Below are positions 1 to 13,147 of a stretch of 64,000 nucleotides of DNA, one piece after another. Numbering within the stretch: position 1 is the stretch's first letter; each line of letters begins with the position of its first letter. The notes below the pieces were generated by a model. The model did no database searches and was not told the DNA's origin. It worked only from the letters and a program-made list of their open reading frames with translations. A program made the position numbers and the translations under genes. The DNA is taken from the NCBI GenBank assembly GCA_034336665.1, contig CM067566.1, positions 21,861,330 through 21,925,329 of the forward strand. The letters are read 5' to 3'. The stretch is from Luscinia megarhynchos (lineage: Eukaryota; Chordata; Aves; Passeriformes; Turdidae).

Positions 1-3000
1 TTTAGATCATTGCTTTTTTTAATAGGAAATAGTTCTTCTCATCGTGCAGCTATGCTGTCCTTTCTGTCCTCCTCTGTTTAATTTAATAACTGGTAAAAAG
101 GGTTCTCTCCCTCCAAGCATATGAAAAGCAGGGAATGCATACAAATCACATAAGAACATTAAAAAGAGATGGGCTCTTCTACATCTGTGTAAAGTTCACT
201 GAGCCATCATACTGGTAGTATTGCTGGGGAAGGAAAATTATATTTTTCTTGTGCAAGGAATTTTCTAATAATTTATTTTCATCTTTGAAAGACTAGACTG
301 ATAAAGTACCTGTCCAGAGAGTACCAGCCACCAATTGTCCCAAATAACAAAAGCCAGTGCCAGCTGGCTTGGGAAAAAGAATGATTAGTTGCAATTAGCA
401 CATAAGAATAAAAATCATAAATAAAAGTTATCAAAATCAAGGAACTGGTCAAAATAAATAATATAGGCCATTCCACATGTACTTGCAAAGCTGAATTGAT
501 GCTATGTTTTGCATACTATGCTAAAGTCTAAATTATGGGTGCATTATAATCTGCTAAAACTAATGTCACGTATACTAAATTTTTTTCTGAGGTCCTTCAT
601 TTATGTTATACATAAAACATATTTATTTAACAATGTTTTAGGTGCTTCATTCAACACTACATAGTCATTGGTTACATCAGGCTCTCATTGACTAAATTAG
701 TCTATGAAAGTTGGGAATTTTTTTTTGTTGGCATTTAATTACACAATTAGGTTTTAATTTGTAGACTCAACGATTACCAATCTGTTTAGCTCTAATAAGA
801 AGGGGGAAAAATAAAAAAATTAATTTGCAGTGAAATGTCATGTCATGTTACAACTAGCTCCAGTATTCCTAAAGTCACAAGGGGTGTTGAAAATTCCATG
901 ACACCATCAGCTATCTCTGCCTCTGATAATACTCATTAATTAACACTTTCTAATACCTTCATAGGGGCTCTATGTTATTCAGAACACAACGCTTAACTGT
1001 GTTACAAAAAAGCATAAATATATAAGTCTGTTTCCAGTAAGGAGTGTGTGTATGCTGTACAGTGAGATTTGGATAGGTTTTGCAGTTCTAGAAACCCCTT
1101 TCTCAGCTGCTGCAACTTTGCAGGTTACTACAGACTAGATGCCTCTGTCAATCCCTTAAGTGTCTTATTCAGCCCTTCTTGCCTTCGCTCAAATTCAGCT
1201 CAATCTAAGACTCTTTGCCTCACTGTTTAACACATAAATACCATCCCAAAATGGGAATGTAGAAACTAAGCTGCTTTTCTGAAAAATACAAGAAAGAGCA
1301 TATTTCACAGAAAATAAAGATATGGCCCCTTCTTGCATAATGAAGTATACCAAAGAGGGCAGTAAGAATGCAGAGGAGTGCCAGGTTTAACTCCAGGTGT
1401 CCAAAAGCCAGTGCCCTGTCCTCCCAGCTGACTACACTGATAGGCTCAGAGTATCTTCTTCCTTTCTGACTCCATCATACCTGTGTCCCTGGATACTCAG
1501 GAGCACAGAGTAAGAGAAGCTTTTCCCCATTAGCCACACTTCACCTGTGAGATGCAAGGCAGGGTTTCAAATCACAATTCTTTCAGGCTTGGATGGGTGT
1601 TGTGATCACTTTACGAAGTAGGGAAAGTTACACCACCATGCCTTTCTCTAAAAGACATTGATCTTGCTGTTTCCAAGAAAGGTGCATTCACCTTTCTCTG
1701 TAAGAACAGTAGTGATTTCCACAGACAGGATTATTGACTTCAGTCTGGGCTATGTGCTACAGTCTTTTATTAAACCTAACCCTTTTGATTTGTTTTTCTA
1801 CTCGGTTTCACTCTTGTCAAGTGTTACAGAACCTGTCAGAGAGTTGACAGAAATCTGGACTGCAGTAGGAATTACCTGATCCTGAGTTTTATGTGAAAGG
1901 AAAAATGTACATGCCTGTCAAGAAATCTGCCATGCAATTTCAAAAATAGAGTGAAGTGAGAATAACAATTTGTTTGGAGGAGAATCAGAGTGAGTGAGCA
2001 CCTCAGATCTTTAGGCAGAGGTAGGCAAAATCTCCAGTCCTTCCTCTACTGTACCCTTATTCACTGACCTCTTCCCTAATTATATCCTTTTTGACTGATT
2101 TCTCACCTGTTTGTGCTCAGGCTGATCAAAGACCCAGCAATGATAAGCAATGAAGTAAAAGGCCACAAAATGAACTAAGCTGCTGCTGCATGATCCTGTA
2201 GAAGACAGGGAGGTTGTGGAGGAACACCATTGATACTCTCTCAGCCAGGAGATGAACTTTGATGAAGCAAACTGTATTGGGGAAGTAGGTCATGCATTTC
2301 TTCTGAGGAAGCACATTCTCTCTGTATGATAGACTGGTAGCTCCTACACACTATGTCCTGAGAAATTACTCATCCTTTTTCATATCTTCCTACCACCAGG
2401 GAAAAGCTTTGAGATATAAAAATACCTCGCTGTGGGTGAAATTCAGGGTTGAGGGAATTAGCTCATTTACAACCAGATTTGGCTGCTCTCTTTCCTGAAA
2501 GACAGGTCAAGCACCAAGAAACTCCACCATCATTTTCTTCTTTTCTACACCTTCTATGTCAAGAACTGTACTCACAGCAAAACACTTCAGCACTTGCACC
2601 TCATCCTTCCAGTCCCAATTGCAGTCAGTTTTCTTACAAAGTAGTTCAACAGTCCTTTTTGTTTTTCATGGAACTGAAACCAAGACCTGTCTCAAGTTTC
2701 TGAAACTCATCTAGTTCCCCCAGGATTCTTCTTCAGTGCCTCCAGGGAAAAAGGGAAGAGAGAAATTAGGGCATGGTTCTGTGAAGCAACACACTGCAAT
2801 ATTTCTCAAGCCAAGGAACACAAATATATATCCAGGCAGGTGGAAAAACAATTCTCAGTACAGAAATGTCTTTATTATGCCTTCAGTTTCCTATTCGCTT
2901 CAGCAGCTTCAATTAAAAATTGAATTTCTTGTGTTTTCTACAGTCAGCTGAAGTCCTAAAATTAATTCTGTTTATTCACACCTTCAACCCATTGAGAAAA

Positions 3001-6000
3001 GGCAAATGAAAATGTTTGATGCTGCTCTATGGTATCATTTTTACCTTAAAAACTAATAAGGACAACAGTGTAAAATAACAGTTCCATCACTGCTGATACA
3101 AGAATGCACATCCTTTGCATATCAAAATAGAAATACTCGAAATAAAATGCTTATTTTGCAAGCTATCATTAGCCTCATTCTATGGATAGGCAGTCTGAGT
3201 CATTGGTAAAAGTATCAGGAAGTTAGAGGTTTCCATACTGAGATGTAGTAAAGGTGGAAAGAAGATTTAAGAGATCTGCAGCAGCTCTAATGTTCTATCT
3301 GATAAGCTGCACTGCCTTGCAGAGAAGAAAATGCTGCTCTAAAAGACACTTTGATGTGTACATGCCAGAAATCACAGATTATGACATTTTTGTGCTTTTT
3401 TCATATTTTTAATTTCTAATGGTAGTATTTTTTGGGAGATTTAATGCAACATACCTTTTTTTGTTTTGATGGATAAGAAAAGCCATCAAATGTATTTATT
3501 TATTTGGAGGATGCTGTCTGTGTGTTTCTATCATGAGGTCCTTCCACTGTGCCTCATTGCAGCTGGAAGCACAATAAAAAGGAGTAGAGTTTTTTTCAGG
3601 ACAGCTCCTGGGCACCAGCTACTCTGGAAATCCAGCTTCCTAAAACTTAGCTTAGTTTAAGCTTAGTATTACAGCTTTCTTCACCTTGGTCTCAGTTACC
3701 AGTGCAATGGCTTGGAGTTTGCCCTAACAGGCAATTAATTTGTATATTCCATTGAGATAAATTGAGATAAACATACTTTTCTGGCTTTAGTTCTGATGAT
3801 TCACTATTGTTTAGCCATTAGCATTTTTGCTTTGAGTTTGAAAGGAGGTGGCTAATTGTTCCCTTCAGTTATTAAAAAAGAATTGAAATAGGATGTTCTT
3901 TTCTGTTTGTTTTTGGTAGTAAATTATTGGTTTCAAGGCCTGAGAGGCAGGCACCCAGCTAATCCTGTTATTTTAATTTTCTTTTTTTTTCCCCAAAAAA
4001 TATCTCTGCCTGCACCTGCACATTTTATATCACATAAGCTTTCTACAGGATACTGTTAGAACAGAGTTATCAGACACTTGCAAGAAACCAGAAAGAACTA
4101 TAGTTGTACTAAATTTCTTAGGATGGGAAGTTAAATAAAAGGCCCTTAAAAACTGGTATCCTGACCATTTGTTTCAGATTTTCAAGATGTAGGTTACTGT
4201 ATATTTGGTAACATCAGTTAAGCCTACATTTCTGCAGGCAAGAAAGGTAAACATACCAATGTGTTACAATTCTGTGTGCCTTCCTTAACCTGCATGGCTT
4301 CCTAGGCAGGTTTGCACCTGCAAATGCACTGTCTTACCACCTCCAACATTCAGTATGAAAGACAATGCACAGAATGTAGCCAGCATGCATGTCAAAAGTA
4401 AGATTTGAAAATAATGGAGCATTTCTTGCAGTTATGCTGAAGTAATTCTGTTTCCATATGTACAAACATAGCAACTGAAAAAAAAGGATGGAGTCAGATT
4501 TCAGTAAGTATGCTTTTTAGCAAAAATGTTTGGATGAAATCTGTGGTCTTTTAAGCCTGGTTCTAAATATAAGTTTTATTTATAAATTTTATTTACAATT
4601 TTAAATTTCTAAATCAATATTTCAGTTACTTTTTTTCTTTATGTGACTCTTTTATCTATAGAAGTGTGATCCACTACGTAGTAACATGTTTCATCAGCTA
4701 ATGTGTGCAAACATCCCAGTGAGCAGTAGAAAGATGTATTTATCTGAGAAAAAAAATGGCTATTTGACAAAAATATATGGCTTTAAGGAGGAAAAAAAAA
4801 GGTTTTATTTCATAAGCAAGATTTTCATACCGAAGGGAGGAAGCCTAGAGCAAAGACTGAGGAAGCAGGGAGTTGGGATAAAGAGAAAGCAATGAATAGT
4901 AAGAGACTGTAGGGGAGAGAGGGATCCAGAGGACTTTATAGCCCTTGTTAGTCATGCAAACTGTGGAAAGATGACATTCATGTTTCTGTTGCAGTTAATA
5001 TCCAGTTGCTTATACAGTGCTGTGAGATTGCTTGCACAGAAAGGAGCTGCAGTAGCAGGATCTTTGATGTGTGACTGCTTCCCCATCATTAATGCCCAGG
5101 GTTTACACCTGGTGACCACAGACCCGTCCTTCTCCCCGTTCAGGGGAGGTTTTGCTGAAGCATGGCATGATCCAGACTGCAATCCACAGCTCTCCTGGGA
5201 ATGGTAGGAGGGCACCTCTGGCACATCAGTCGTACCAGCCTTTCCCAACCCCTGAGAACAGATGAACTTTGATGTTTTAAAAGCACTTGAATCCCTCCAA
5301 TTTTCAGCCCACAGTGTGAAGCGCTGAGCGCCTCTTCAATAATGTGAGATATTCCTAATGGAGCTGTTCTACTTTGAATAAGTGATCTTAGTTTAGGCTT
5401 ATATTAATTTAGCAGGCTGAAATGTGAGTCAGGACCTCATCACAAGGGTCAAGGCTTTCCTCCTTCAGTAGTGAGCAGTTTCTGTAAGAAGGATTTTCAG
5501 TTTTCTGCTAGAAGAAGAATTAGGCAAAACCAGTTTCCACTCCATGATTATGACTAACCATTGCATACCTGTCCCAGCTCTGAGCCCCAGCCCAGGCTTA
5601 ATTCCCTGCACTTAATTCTTGTGTCACATGGGGACGGTAATACTTCCCAATTCCTCATGGATCTTCTAAACCAAATTGTTTAAAGAGTGCTTAGTCCTGC
5701 ACACAGTGAAGTATATTAAGTTAAAAAATTAACTGTGGTTAGATTTAATTTCTTCAAAGATGATTTCTTGAATACTTATTCTTTAAAAAGCTGGCAATCC
5801 AGGACTGCTCTGAGAAGAGGCAGAGAGGACATATGTGTGCACTTCAGTGTCACATGTCTTCACAAAGACCAAGAAATAGGACTGATTCCAATTAGTCCAG
5901 CAAAAGATCTGTTGGCAAAATAGCAAAAAAAATCGTTGCTATTAAGTTGACAAGTACCTGAAGTCATTCCATAAAACATTACAAATCTGATTTCTCAAAT

Positions 6001-6465
6001 GGCTTCATTTGCTGATGTAAATGTATAATTTCTTAAAAAAAGATAAATTAAACCAATCAGTAATCAATATAATTTGCTGTTATTTGACAGCTGTTTTTTA
6101 TTAAAATTACCACCAAATATCTTAGCTGGAATTAAGTTTACCTAAAATTTCAGCTTGTACTAGTTTAATATAATGTATCAGAATAACATCTGTATAACAT
6201 CAAAATTTATTAATATTTTAGTGATGATGACTACTTACCATATGACATGCCATGTGAATCCCTCATATCTCAAGATCAAATCTAAATCTTCTTTGTGTCC
6301 TCCTTTTGGTCATTATTGTGGCTGTGCCCATAATTTTAATATCTTTCCACTCCAAGAATATTACAATGAAAAATATTTCCCATCTTATAGACAGTAGTTT
6401 TTTGACCTTCATTTAATATTGATTTCAGCCTCAGGCTCAGCAAAACATCCTGATGGAAACCACAA

Positions 6466-6580
6466 TGGGTGGGGCTCTGAGGGACTTTGTTGGAAGGTGT
6501 CCCTGCCCTAGGCTGTTGGAAGTAGATGATCTTTGAGGTCCCTCCAAACCCAACCCATTCTGTGGTTCTGTGATTCTGTG
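6466..6580 (+). repeat. CR1 LINE 3'-end fragment
   Basis: The segment matches the familiar CR1 3' end read forward: a 'ggaaggtgtccctgccc' block, then 'agatgatctttgaggtccct', then 'ccaaacccaaccc'. It ends in the octamer-type terminus 'ttctgtgattctgtg' at 6566-6580. Only the last ~115 bases are present, a typical 5'-truncated dead copy. It lies inside the NWD2 intron in the same orientation as the gene. Confidence 0.9.
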
Positions 6581-7085
6581 GAAGCTAACAAGGCTTCTGC
6601 TGAGGCTGCTCTGTGTGAATTCTGTAAAGTTTTGTTAGACACAAATGGTTGCTGAGGGTTTTATACATTTTTCAACCTGGTTGTTTTATACAGTTCAATC
6701 ACCTTCAATCTAATGAGTCCTTAATTTGTTGTTTTACTATTAAAGGAAAATGACTCATCAGGTGGGAGATTTTGGTTCATGAGTCTGCATATAAAACTGT
6801 CTCTTGATATTGAACACAGCATAAACATTACTGTTCCCTTTAAAAATAATTCCCTATAATAATCAGCAAAATGCTGCAATGTTGTTATCACAAATTGAAG
6901 CTTTAGGTTCTTGCTGTAGAGTACTATTATATATTTCAAAAGGATCTGAAATAATGGTAATTCTTATTTACAGGCTAAGTATGAAACGACATGAAAATTG
7001 TGAGAAATTATATTTACTCTCAACCCTGTTGCTTCATAATTATTTATTTTTCTAAGAAGAAATCTGCATTTACTTGAATGTATAG

Positions 7086-7207
7086 GGAAATGGAGATGGG
7101 ACAGATATTTCCAGAGGCTGCTGCAAGCCTTTGACACAGATGCAGTTCAGACAGTGAAGCTCCTGAAGGAAAAGTGCAGTTCAGAGCTTCTCACTGATGC
7201 CTCTAAG
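7086..7207 (+). other. Coding-like patch, unassigned
   Basis: The patch is distinctly richer in GC than its flanks and is open in one frame through KWRWDRYFQRLLQAF and VKLLKEKCSSELL to a TGA just after 7207. The two other + frames carry stops. An AG precedes it (7084-7085) and a GT follows (7208-7209), but the pyrimidine tract is poor and the donor (GTTTGAGT) is weak. It does not match the NWD2 N-terminal region as I know it. It could be a decayed exon, a transposon remnant or chance. Confidence 0.2.
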
Positions 7208-10200
7208 GTTTGAGTTGTTTTGTGGTACCCTGATAGATTGCAGATAGATGTGAATTTAACCAGAATGACACCAAAAGAGTGAAGGGAGGGAGGTGCTTCC
7301 AAGCCTCACCTCTAACATGGGAAGATGTAGTTTTCACAGCCTGTACCTGCAAATGCACCCATCCTAAGATTGTCATGCAGCCTTAGAAACAAATAGTGGA
7401 TTAAAAGTCCAGCAAATAAATATAGGCTTTTTTTTTTTAGATTTACCAGTGCCACTGCTAATGGAAAACATGCAGTGCATCTAGAGGAAGGTTCATTTGG
7501 GTGAAGAACTGTTCCCCAGGAACCTGGACTGTTTATGTGGCATAACCCAGCATTTGAGCATTAGTTCCTCAGTAGAAAACAGCTGCACTTACTCAGCCTG
7601 CCTGCTGCTCCCAGCCTGGGGTGTGATACCACAGTCCTTCAGAAAATCAGTGTTAGTCACTTTTGTACTCTCCAGTAAAAGGAACAGTTTTGTTTCAATG
7701 CCTCCATTAAAGGCCAATAAAACTGGGCTGTAGGTTGAGGCTAGTCTGAAGTTACCAAAAAGCACTGGAGTGACTCCATAATAGTTTTCTAACTTATAAC
7801 ATTTTCTACCAAAATATTCTTCAAATGACTACACGAGTCAGGTATAAATACCAGAACCTCAGGCAACTTCTGTTAGGACTCTAACAGGAACACAGCTGCA
7901 GTGCAGTGCCTGGGATGGTTCTGCTCTAAATGATACACCTGCTAAGCACCCTAAGTATTTAGGGTTTGCTGCATCATGTCAAAGTTCTTTTTTATTGTGT
8001 TTTGCTCAAGTAGTCAGGTGGATAATCCCTAATACAAGATTATTTACATAATGGCCTTTGCAATGACAGATGAGAAGTATTAAAAAAGTCTTGTCTTTTT
8101 ATTTTAAAGTAAAACCAGTCATTATTTAACTGTAGTACAGTGGAGAGACAGCTGCATAAACTGTACCAGAGAAGCAGAAAAGTACCAAGAATAGTTCCAA
8201 AACAAATTTAGTTGATTAAATGCAGTGCATTAAAATCAGACATAATAATGTTGACATTTTAGTATTGTTAATGAAGGGCCCAGCTATTGATCTTTGCTTG
8301 GGCAACTGTCTATTGAATCTACTGGACTTACATTTAGAAAAAGTGTAGCCTAATGAATTCTAACTAATAATTTCTATACAAGGTAAAAGCTCCTCAGAGA
8401 GCAATTTGTGAGATTTCTATGTCAACGTGAATGTGAAGAGACTTTCCAATTCAATATGGTAAAAGTTATTAACCTCACTTGAATGAAGAAGGAAAATAAT
8501 ACTATATTTTGTTTAACCTCTGCAGCTTCAGAACTCCAAAATTACCATGGGCTCTATGAATAGATCAGAACAGTAGAAGCTTCAAAATTTTCCCCAGCTA
8601 TCTCATTATGTGAAGCAACATAGCCCTCTTTGAGGGGAACTACTAGCTGGAATGATCACAAATCAAAAATAAATTTAGATTCTAGAAATATTGGATAATT
8701 TTATTTCATTAAATTAATTATTGTATCACTCTGGTTGCTGAACACATTCATTCTGTTCTCCTGACTCCTTGATGTGTAGCCTGAATGGAGCTATGGTGGC
8801 ATCTGAATGGGTAGCCTGACAAACTCAACTTTCCCCTAAAGCCTCTCTATTGGAGAATCTTATTGGAGGACTTGGGTGCTGTGACTTCTCAGAAACATTC
8901 TGGGCTATATGAACTGTCACAATTCCTACATTCCTTTGCTTCTCCTGAGCAGTGGACAGACACTGAGTTGTTGCTGTGCACCAGCTCTTTGTCAGTGCTT
9001 CTCTGTGGAGGGTGCCAGCAGAGCCAGCATGGTAGTTCATGAGTTCTCCCTAGTCTGCTCCAGGCAAAAATCAACCAGGTCATTTTACACCATGTCAAGT
9101 GTGGTGTGAGCTAACTGGTTTTCCCTGGAAGGATTAGGAAGTGTTTGTGCACTGCTCTGATGCCTGCTCTGGGGCTGCAGCTTGGCATGGTGAGCCACTA
9201 GAGTACCATGTGCCAGCATAGCTGGGCTCAGCAGTGTTCTGCTGCTTTGTGCTGTTGGAATCAGTGAGGCAGGCTTCATCATCATCATTAGCTATTGATT
9301 TTTTCAGGGTGTTCTTCCACTGGAAGAGTTCAAAACAGCTTCTCATTATGATGAGTGGTTTAAAAATAATGAATATTTAGATATTATTTACAAATATGCT
9401 CATTTACCTTTTTAGGGCACTACTATATTTGCATTAGCATTCCTTTACTAAGAGATCTTTCTGATTCAAATCAGGATTCTGATTGTGTTGGTTGCTCTCC
9501 ACGTTAAGTACTCCTTCTCGTTAATGCAAGACCTTTGTTGAATACATTTAAAATGAAGAAAGAATTTTTAAAAATCAAATTTTAAATTAAGTAAGAATTC
9601 TGACTGACTTCTGGGGACCAAGTATTTAATGCAGAATTGATCTGAGGATCACAAATTCGAAAAAAATTGTCAAAAGATAACAGTAATTCCCTATAACACA
9701 ATTGTCTATGAAGTTGTAGGACATTACAATCATATTTTTACAAAATGCTTACAGAAAATAAACTACAGAAATAAATTTCTTTTAAAAGAGCATGTTTAGA
9801 GCACCACAACCAGTTTAATCCTCATTTTTTAAAGGAAAATGTCTCCTGTGTGAGTAGAAATGTATTGAGTTTGATCAATTTCTACTCAGTATTTTTTCCT
9901 TCCTTGCGTCACTGATCGTTCAGCTACTGGGGCAAAGAGAAGAAGAATAGAAAATAGAAAAGCAGTTTGTGGTTCTGCAACACTGATCCTTGCTGGTATA
10001 AGCCACAATTTCAATTTGCTTTTGCATGTGAGGATAATCTCAACCTGTGACTAGTCAATACCATGCTGTATAGGGCATTTTTAAATTATTTATTTTGAAT
10101 GCCTTTGTATTTTTACTACTAGTTAGTACTATGACAGACAGTGCATCTAGCTGAAGTTATTTACGTTGTCATAGTAAAATAGAGCTCAGTACAGTGCCCT

Positions 10201-10359
10201 TAACAGTAATTCCTGTCACACAGTATCTGCTTCCCTTCCTAGTAATTTCAAGGTCATTACACTACTACCAGATTTATTTTTAGGAAATTCAGATCCTGAT
10301 GATTCTTTGTGCATAATGAAAAAGAAAAATTTAATCCCTCCTTCTCTGTAAATACATAG

Positions 10360-10563
10360 GGCCTATTGGGAGAGAAGTATGGGAACATCCGAATACCAGG
10401 GGAAGTTGAGTCAGCAGAATTTGAAATGATCCTGGATGCTGCTGTAGAGGCCAAGCTAGAGACAAGGATTTTAGAGGAGTGGTACTGCAGGGATGAGAAC
10501 GCAGTGCCACCAGCATATTACCTCAGACCAAAATCAGAAATGCTGAAGAACTACCAGAACACG
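10360..10563 (+). CDS. NWD2: NWD2 coding exon (N-terminal conserved region), 68 codons
   Basis: This exon encodes 68 codons in phase 0 on both sides. It begins GLLGEKYGNIRIPGEVE and ends just after RPKSEMLKNYQNT; these blocks are near-identical to vertebrate NWD2 as I know it. The acceptor is TAG at 10357-10359 and the donor is ACG|GTAAGT at 10564. The stretch lies in the conserved module ahead of the NACHT domain, which in this family precedes the nucleotide-binding region. The family's usual ~1742-residue length implies about 119 residues encoded upstream and outside this window. The exon length is a multiple of three, so skipping it would keep the frame. The open frame runs past the donor to 10773, but that extension is intronic. 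Confidence 0.93.
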
Positions 10564-12118
10564 GTAAGTCATAGTCACCTGCTCACAAGAGTTTTCTCTA
10601 TGCATTACAGTGGCAGGCAGTCCCAAGGCCAGGCACTTGCTGTTGTCTCTGAATTAGGTTCTACAGCCCTGCCCACACCTGAACAGCTGCTGCTGTGGTG
10701 CTCCTTTCCTGTACATGGTGAAGGAGCACCTGCAAACACCAAGGAGCACGACTCCTGCCCTGATGCACTCTGATTGCCAGAGCAAGTGAACGTGGGCCAT
10801 CTGTGACAGCTGTACAGATTTCCCTTCACTGGTGTTGTAACATGGAGACCTCAGGCTCTGCTTTGTACTGTGCATTTGCTGGATTTCAATTAACAGCACT
10901 TGCTGAGGAAGTACATGTTTTCCCTTCTATGCCACAGAAAAACCCTTAACAGTCAAACAAGTGCTTAGCACTGTCCCAAGTCAGATATCATAGTTTTAAC
11001 TTATTAACTGTATTCTAACATAAGATTTTTGAGCACTGTTAATTATAATTTTTAAAGCAAAAATTTGTCTTTAATTGATGATGATAAAAATGGTATCTAT
11101 TTCTCAGGGTTCAGTTCTCAGTTGTCTCCTACACATCCAGTGTATACCTGAGGAGATATTTTAGTGTATGAAAAATGAAGTCCTTAAAAGAGTTTTCACT
11201 TCATTTATTTGGGTTATTTGTTATTAAATCATTGTACTTTTCCTGAAGCTACTGACTAACACAGGACTAAGCAAAAGCTGTTCATAACTTAAATGACTTA
11301 ATGTTCATAATTTAAAATAACTTTAAAAAGATGTCCATAACTTAAAGCTGTAACATAGGTGTAACACAGAGTTACATCTCATAAATGTATATGAAAGAAA
11401 CTAGCAGCTCTGTCAAGAAAGAGTTGCTAGGGAATTTATCCTGGAGATTCCACACTCCAAGAAAACTGGAGACCCCTGAAATATTTCACCAGCAGTAAAT
11501 AAAACCTAGCTGCTTTAGAGAAAGCACCAGCATGGCATTTGCAAGATACTATCTGAAAGGATTAGTGAATTTATATTAGAGTTCCTCTCTGATGACAGTT
11601 AAGATTAGTGTTACTATAGCAATGAATGAATGAACATAATGTCACATATAATCCTGTGTTTTTAAAATATGGTAGCTAATATAAGACACTTAATTACAGG
11701 TACCAGGAACCTCATTTTCAGTTTTGAGATACAAGTTTAAATTATTATCATTATTACGTCTCATTAAAGGAGTGATAATTTTAGCACTATTGCTGCTGCT
11801 TTATTATCATTATTTCAGGCTTGGTTATCAAAATACTCTTTCTATAAAGGTGTTATTGGCCTTATTCTTGAAAAATTATGCATTAGCTGCCTACACTAGG
11901 GATTTAGAAAATACTCCAAGGAGCTAACTCTCAAAATTCTAAAATGGAATACATTATGATCATCTGCACTCTAAAATGTTTAACTTTTATTTATTTTTTG
12001 TTAGTGTATGTGTTTCTCTATTACCATGTTATTTTTGGCCTTGAATATTAGCTTCTACTTTCTGATATTTTATATGTATGTATTACACCTATTTTTTAAC
12101 TATGGATATTTTTAAAAG
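10564..12118 (+). other. NWD2: NWD2 intron
   Basis: GT-AG intron of about 1.56 kb, starting GTAAGT and ending AAAAG. The first ~250 bases are richer in GC (pieces around 10605-10830 are open on both strands by chance); the rest is AT-rich. The acceptor at 12117-12118 has an A-interrupted tract (TTTTTAAAAG) and looks weak. I see no repeat or RNA gene. Confidence 0.85.
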
Positions 12119-12263
12119 ATGGAATCTTCTTCAAATTCTATGAATGAGAACAAATGGCAAGATATATCAGAAGAGATTAAGAAGATTTTTAAGACTGCCG
12201 TGAAATTGCTGCATGAGAAAGGAAAAATGAAACACAGCCAAGCAAAGAGATATCTTTCCTCTG
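12119..12263 (+). CDS. NWD2: NWD2 coding exon, 145 nt
   Basis: The exon begins with an in-frame ATG, which is internal here and not the gene start. It encodes 48 codons plus one base, including KWQDISEEIKKIFK and KLLHEKGKMKHSQAKRYL, both NWD2 blocks. The donor is TCTG|GTAAAG at 12264. The leftover G joins CT of the next exon to make Ala, giving the junction YLSS-A-IEDELDF, which matches the family. Its first ~12 residues (Ser/Asn-rich) are less conserved than the rest. The length is not a multiple of three, so skipping this exon alone would shift the frame. Confidence 0.93.
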
Positions 12264-12557
12264 GTAAAGTTCACACTAACGATTTCTATGTACCAATTTA
12301 TTGTCTTTTCTGCCAACCTTTCCACAAACATGAAAATATATTTCTGTTGGCATTTCTTGTATAATTAAAGAGGGGAAAAAAAGGTTTGTTGTGCTTGCTT
12401 GAGACTAAAACCCAAAAGCACCCAGCAAATTCTCTGTGTTTGGTTTTTTTGGCTTTTCATAGAGAACAAATGTCTGCCTGTTGGGGGTAGGGCATGTTAT
12501 TGAACTGTTTATAAAGAAAAGTTGACAGAGACTCTTGTGTTGTCTTTTCATTCCCAG
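12264..12557 (+). other. NWD2: NWD2 intron (short)
   Basis: GT-AG intron of 294 bases with donor GTAAAG and a good acceptor (CTTTTCATTCCCAG). AT-rich; nothing else seen. Confidence 0.9.
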
Positions 12558-13147
12558 CTATTGAAGATGAACTTGATTTTGCCTTGGGTAAACAAACACC
12601 AGCTTTCCTAAAGAAGTGTGTTTGCTACATCCGGAAAATTGCCAACATTGAGCGTTTTGTTAAAATTCCAGAGATGGGAAAATACATGGACGTGGTGCAT
12701 AAAGCTGGGAAGTTCCTACGAGATCCTGAAGCCCATGAGAAACTGATCAAGCTCAGGGATGAATTCATTCCTACCATTGTCGCATCGTCCAACCTGAGAG
12801 TGTACACATCCGTCACCCACTGCGACATGAAGCTGGGTTACTCCCAGGAAGTGGAGAGCCATTACATTGAAGGGCTTGGTAAACAGTTCTATGAAGACAT
12901 GATTGATATAATCCAAGCTACAGTGCAGCAGAATTTTGACACAGAGACAGACGTGCTGTACGATGAAGTTCTTCAACACTCATCACTATGTAAAACGTAC
13001 TCCACCTTTTATGAATATAGATGTGAGGCATTAAACATCGTTCACAAATATGTTCTACCTAGAAAACTAGGACACATTAACCCTCTTATCATATATGGAG
13101 GACCATGCACAGGGAAGACACTTTTGTTAGCTGAAGCGGCAAAGAAG
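12558..13147 (+). CDS. NWD2: NWD2 coding exon with NACHT Walker A (P-loop), 590 nt
   Basis: The exon encodes the linker into the NACHT domain and the P-loop itself. Recognisable blocks are IEDELDFALGKQTPAF, CVCYIRKIANIERFVKIPEM, TIVASSNLRVYTSVTHCD and INPLIIYGGPCTGKTLLLAE. Walker A is GGPCTGKT at 13097-13120, with the Lys-Thr pair expected to bind the nucleotide phosphates and Mg2+. The acceptor is CCCAG at 12553-12557 and the donor AAG|GTAAAT at 13148, leaving phase 0. NWD2 is a STAND-class NTPase; the P-loop is intact, so ATP or GTP binding is plausible, although I know of no settled biochemical activity. One short stretch after EMGKYMD (about 12690-12720) seems unlike the mammalian sequence I remember. 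Confidence 0.95.

Larger units (their letters stand above)
1..10359 (+). other. NWD2: NWD2 intron, 3' portion (upstream of first exon in window)
   Basis: This stretch precedes the first recognisable NWD2 exon. It contains no segment that translates to the conserved NWD2 N terminus, so I read it as the end of a long intron. It is AT-rich, with many short A or T runs. Contents I can name are a CR1 3' end (6466-6580), a 122-nt coding-like patch (7086-7207), a segment open on both strands (4952-5248) and a somewhat GC-richer patch (about 8880-9290). The intron ends in a TAG acceptor at 10357-10359 that follows a weak pyrimidine stretch. I see nothing else of note. The upstream exons must lie to the left of this window. 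Confidence 0.7.

Noticed and set aside
7086..7207. Idea that this patch is the missing NWD2 exon before GLLGEKYG
   Set aside because: A faint resemblance (TVKLLKEKC) to the family's upstream segment exists, but NWD2 is far too conserved for so poor a match, and the donor is weak.
10564..10773. Read-through of the first NWD2 exon as a 135-codon protein
   Set aside because: A consensus donor GTAAGT sits at 10564 and the family sequence continues in the 12119 exon.
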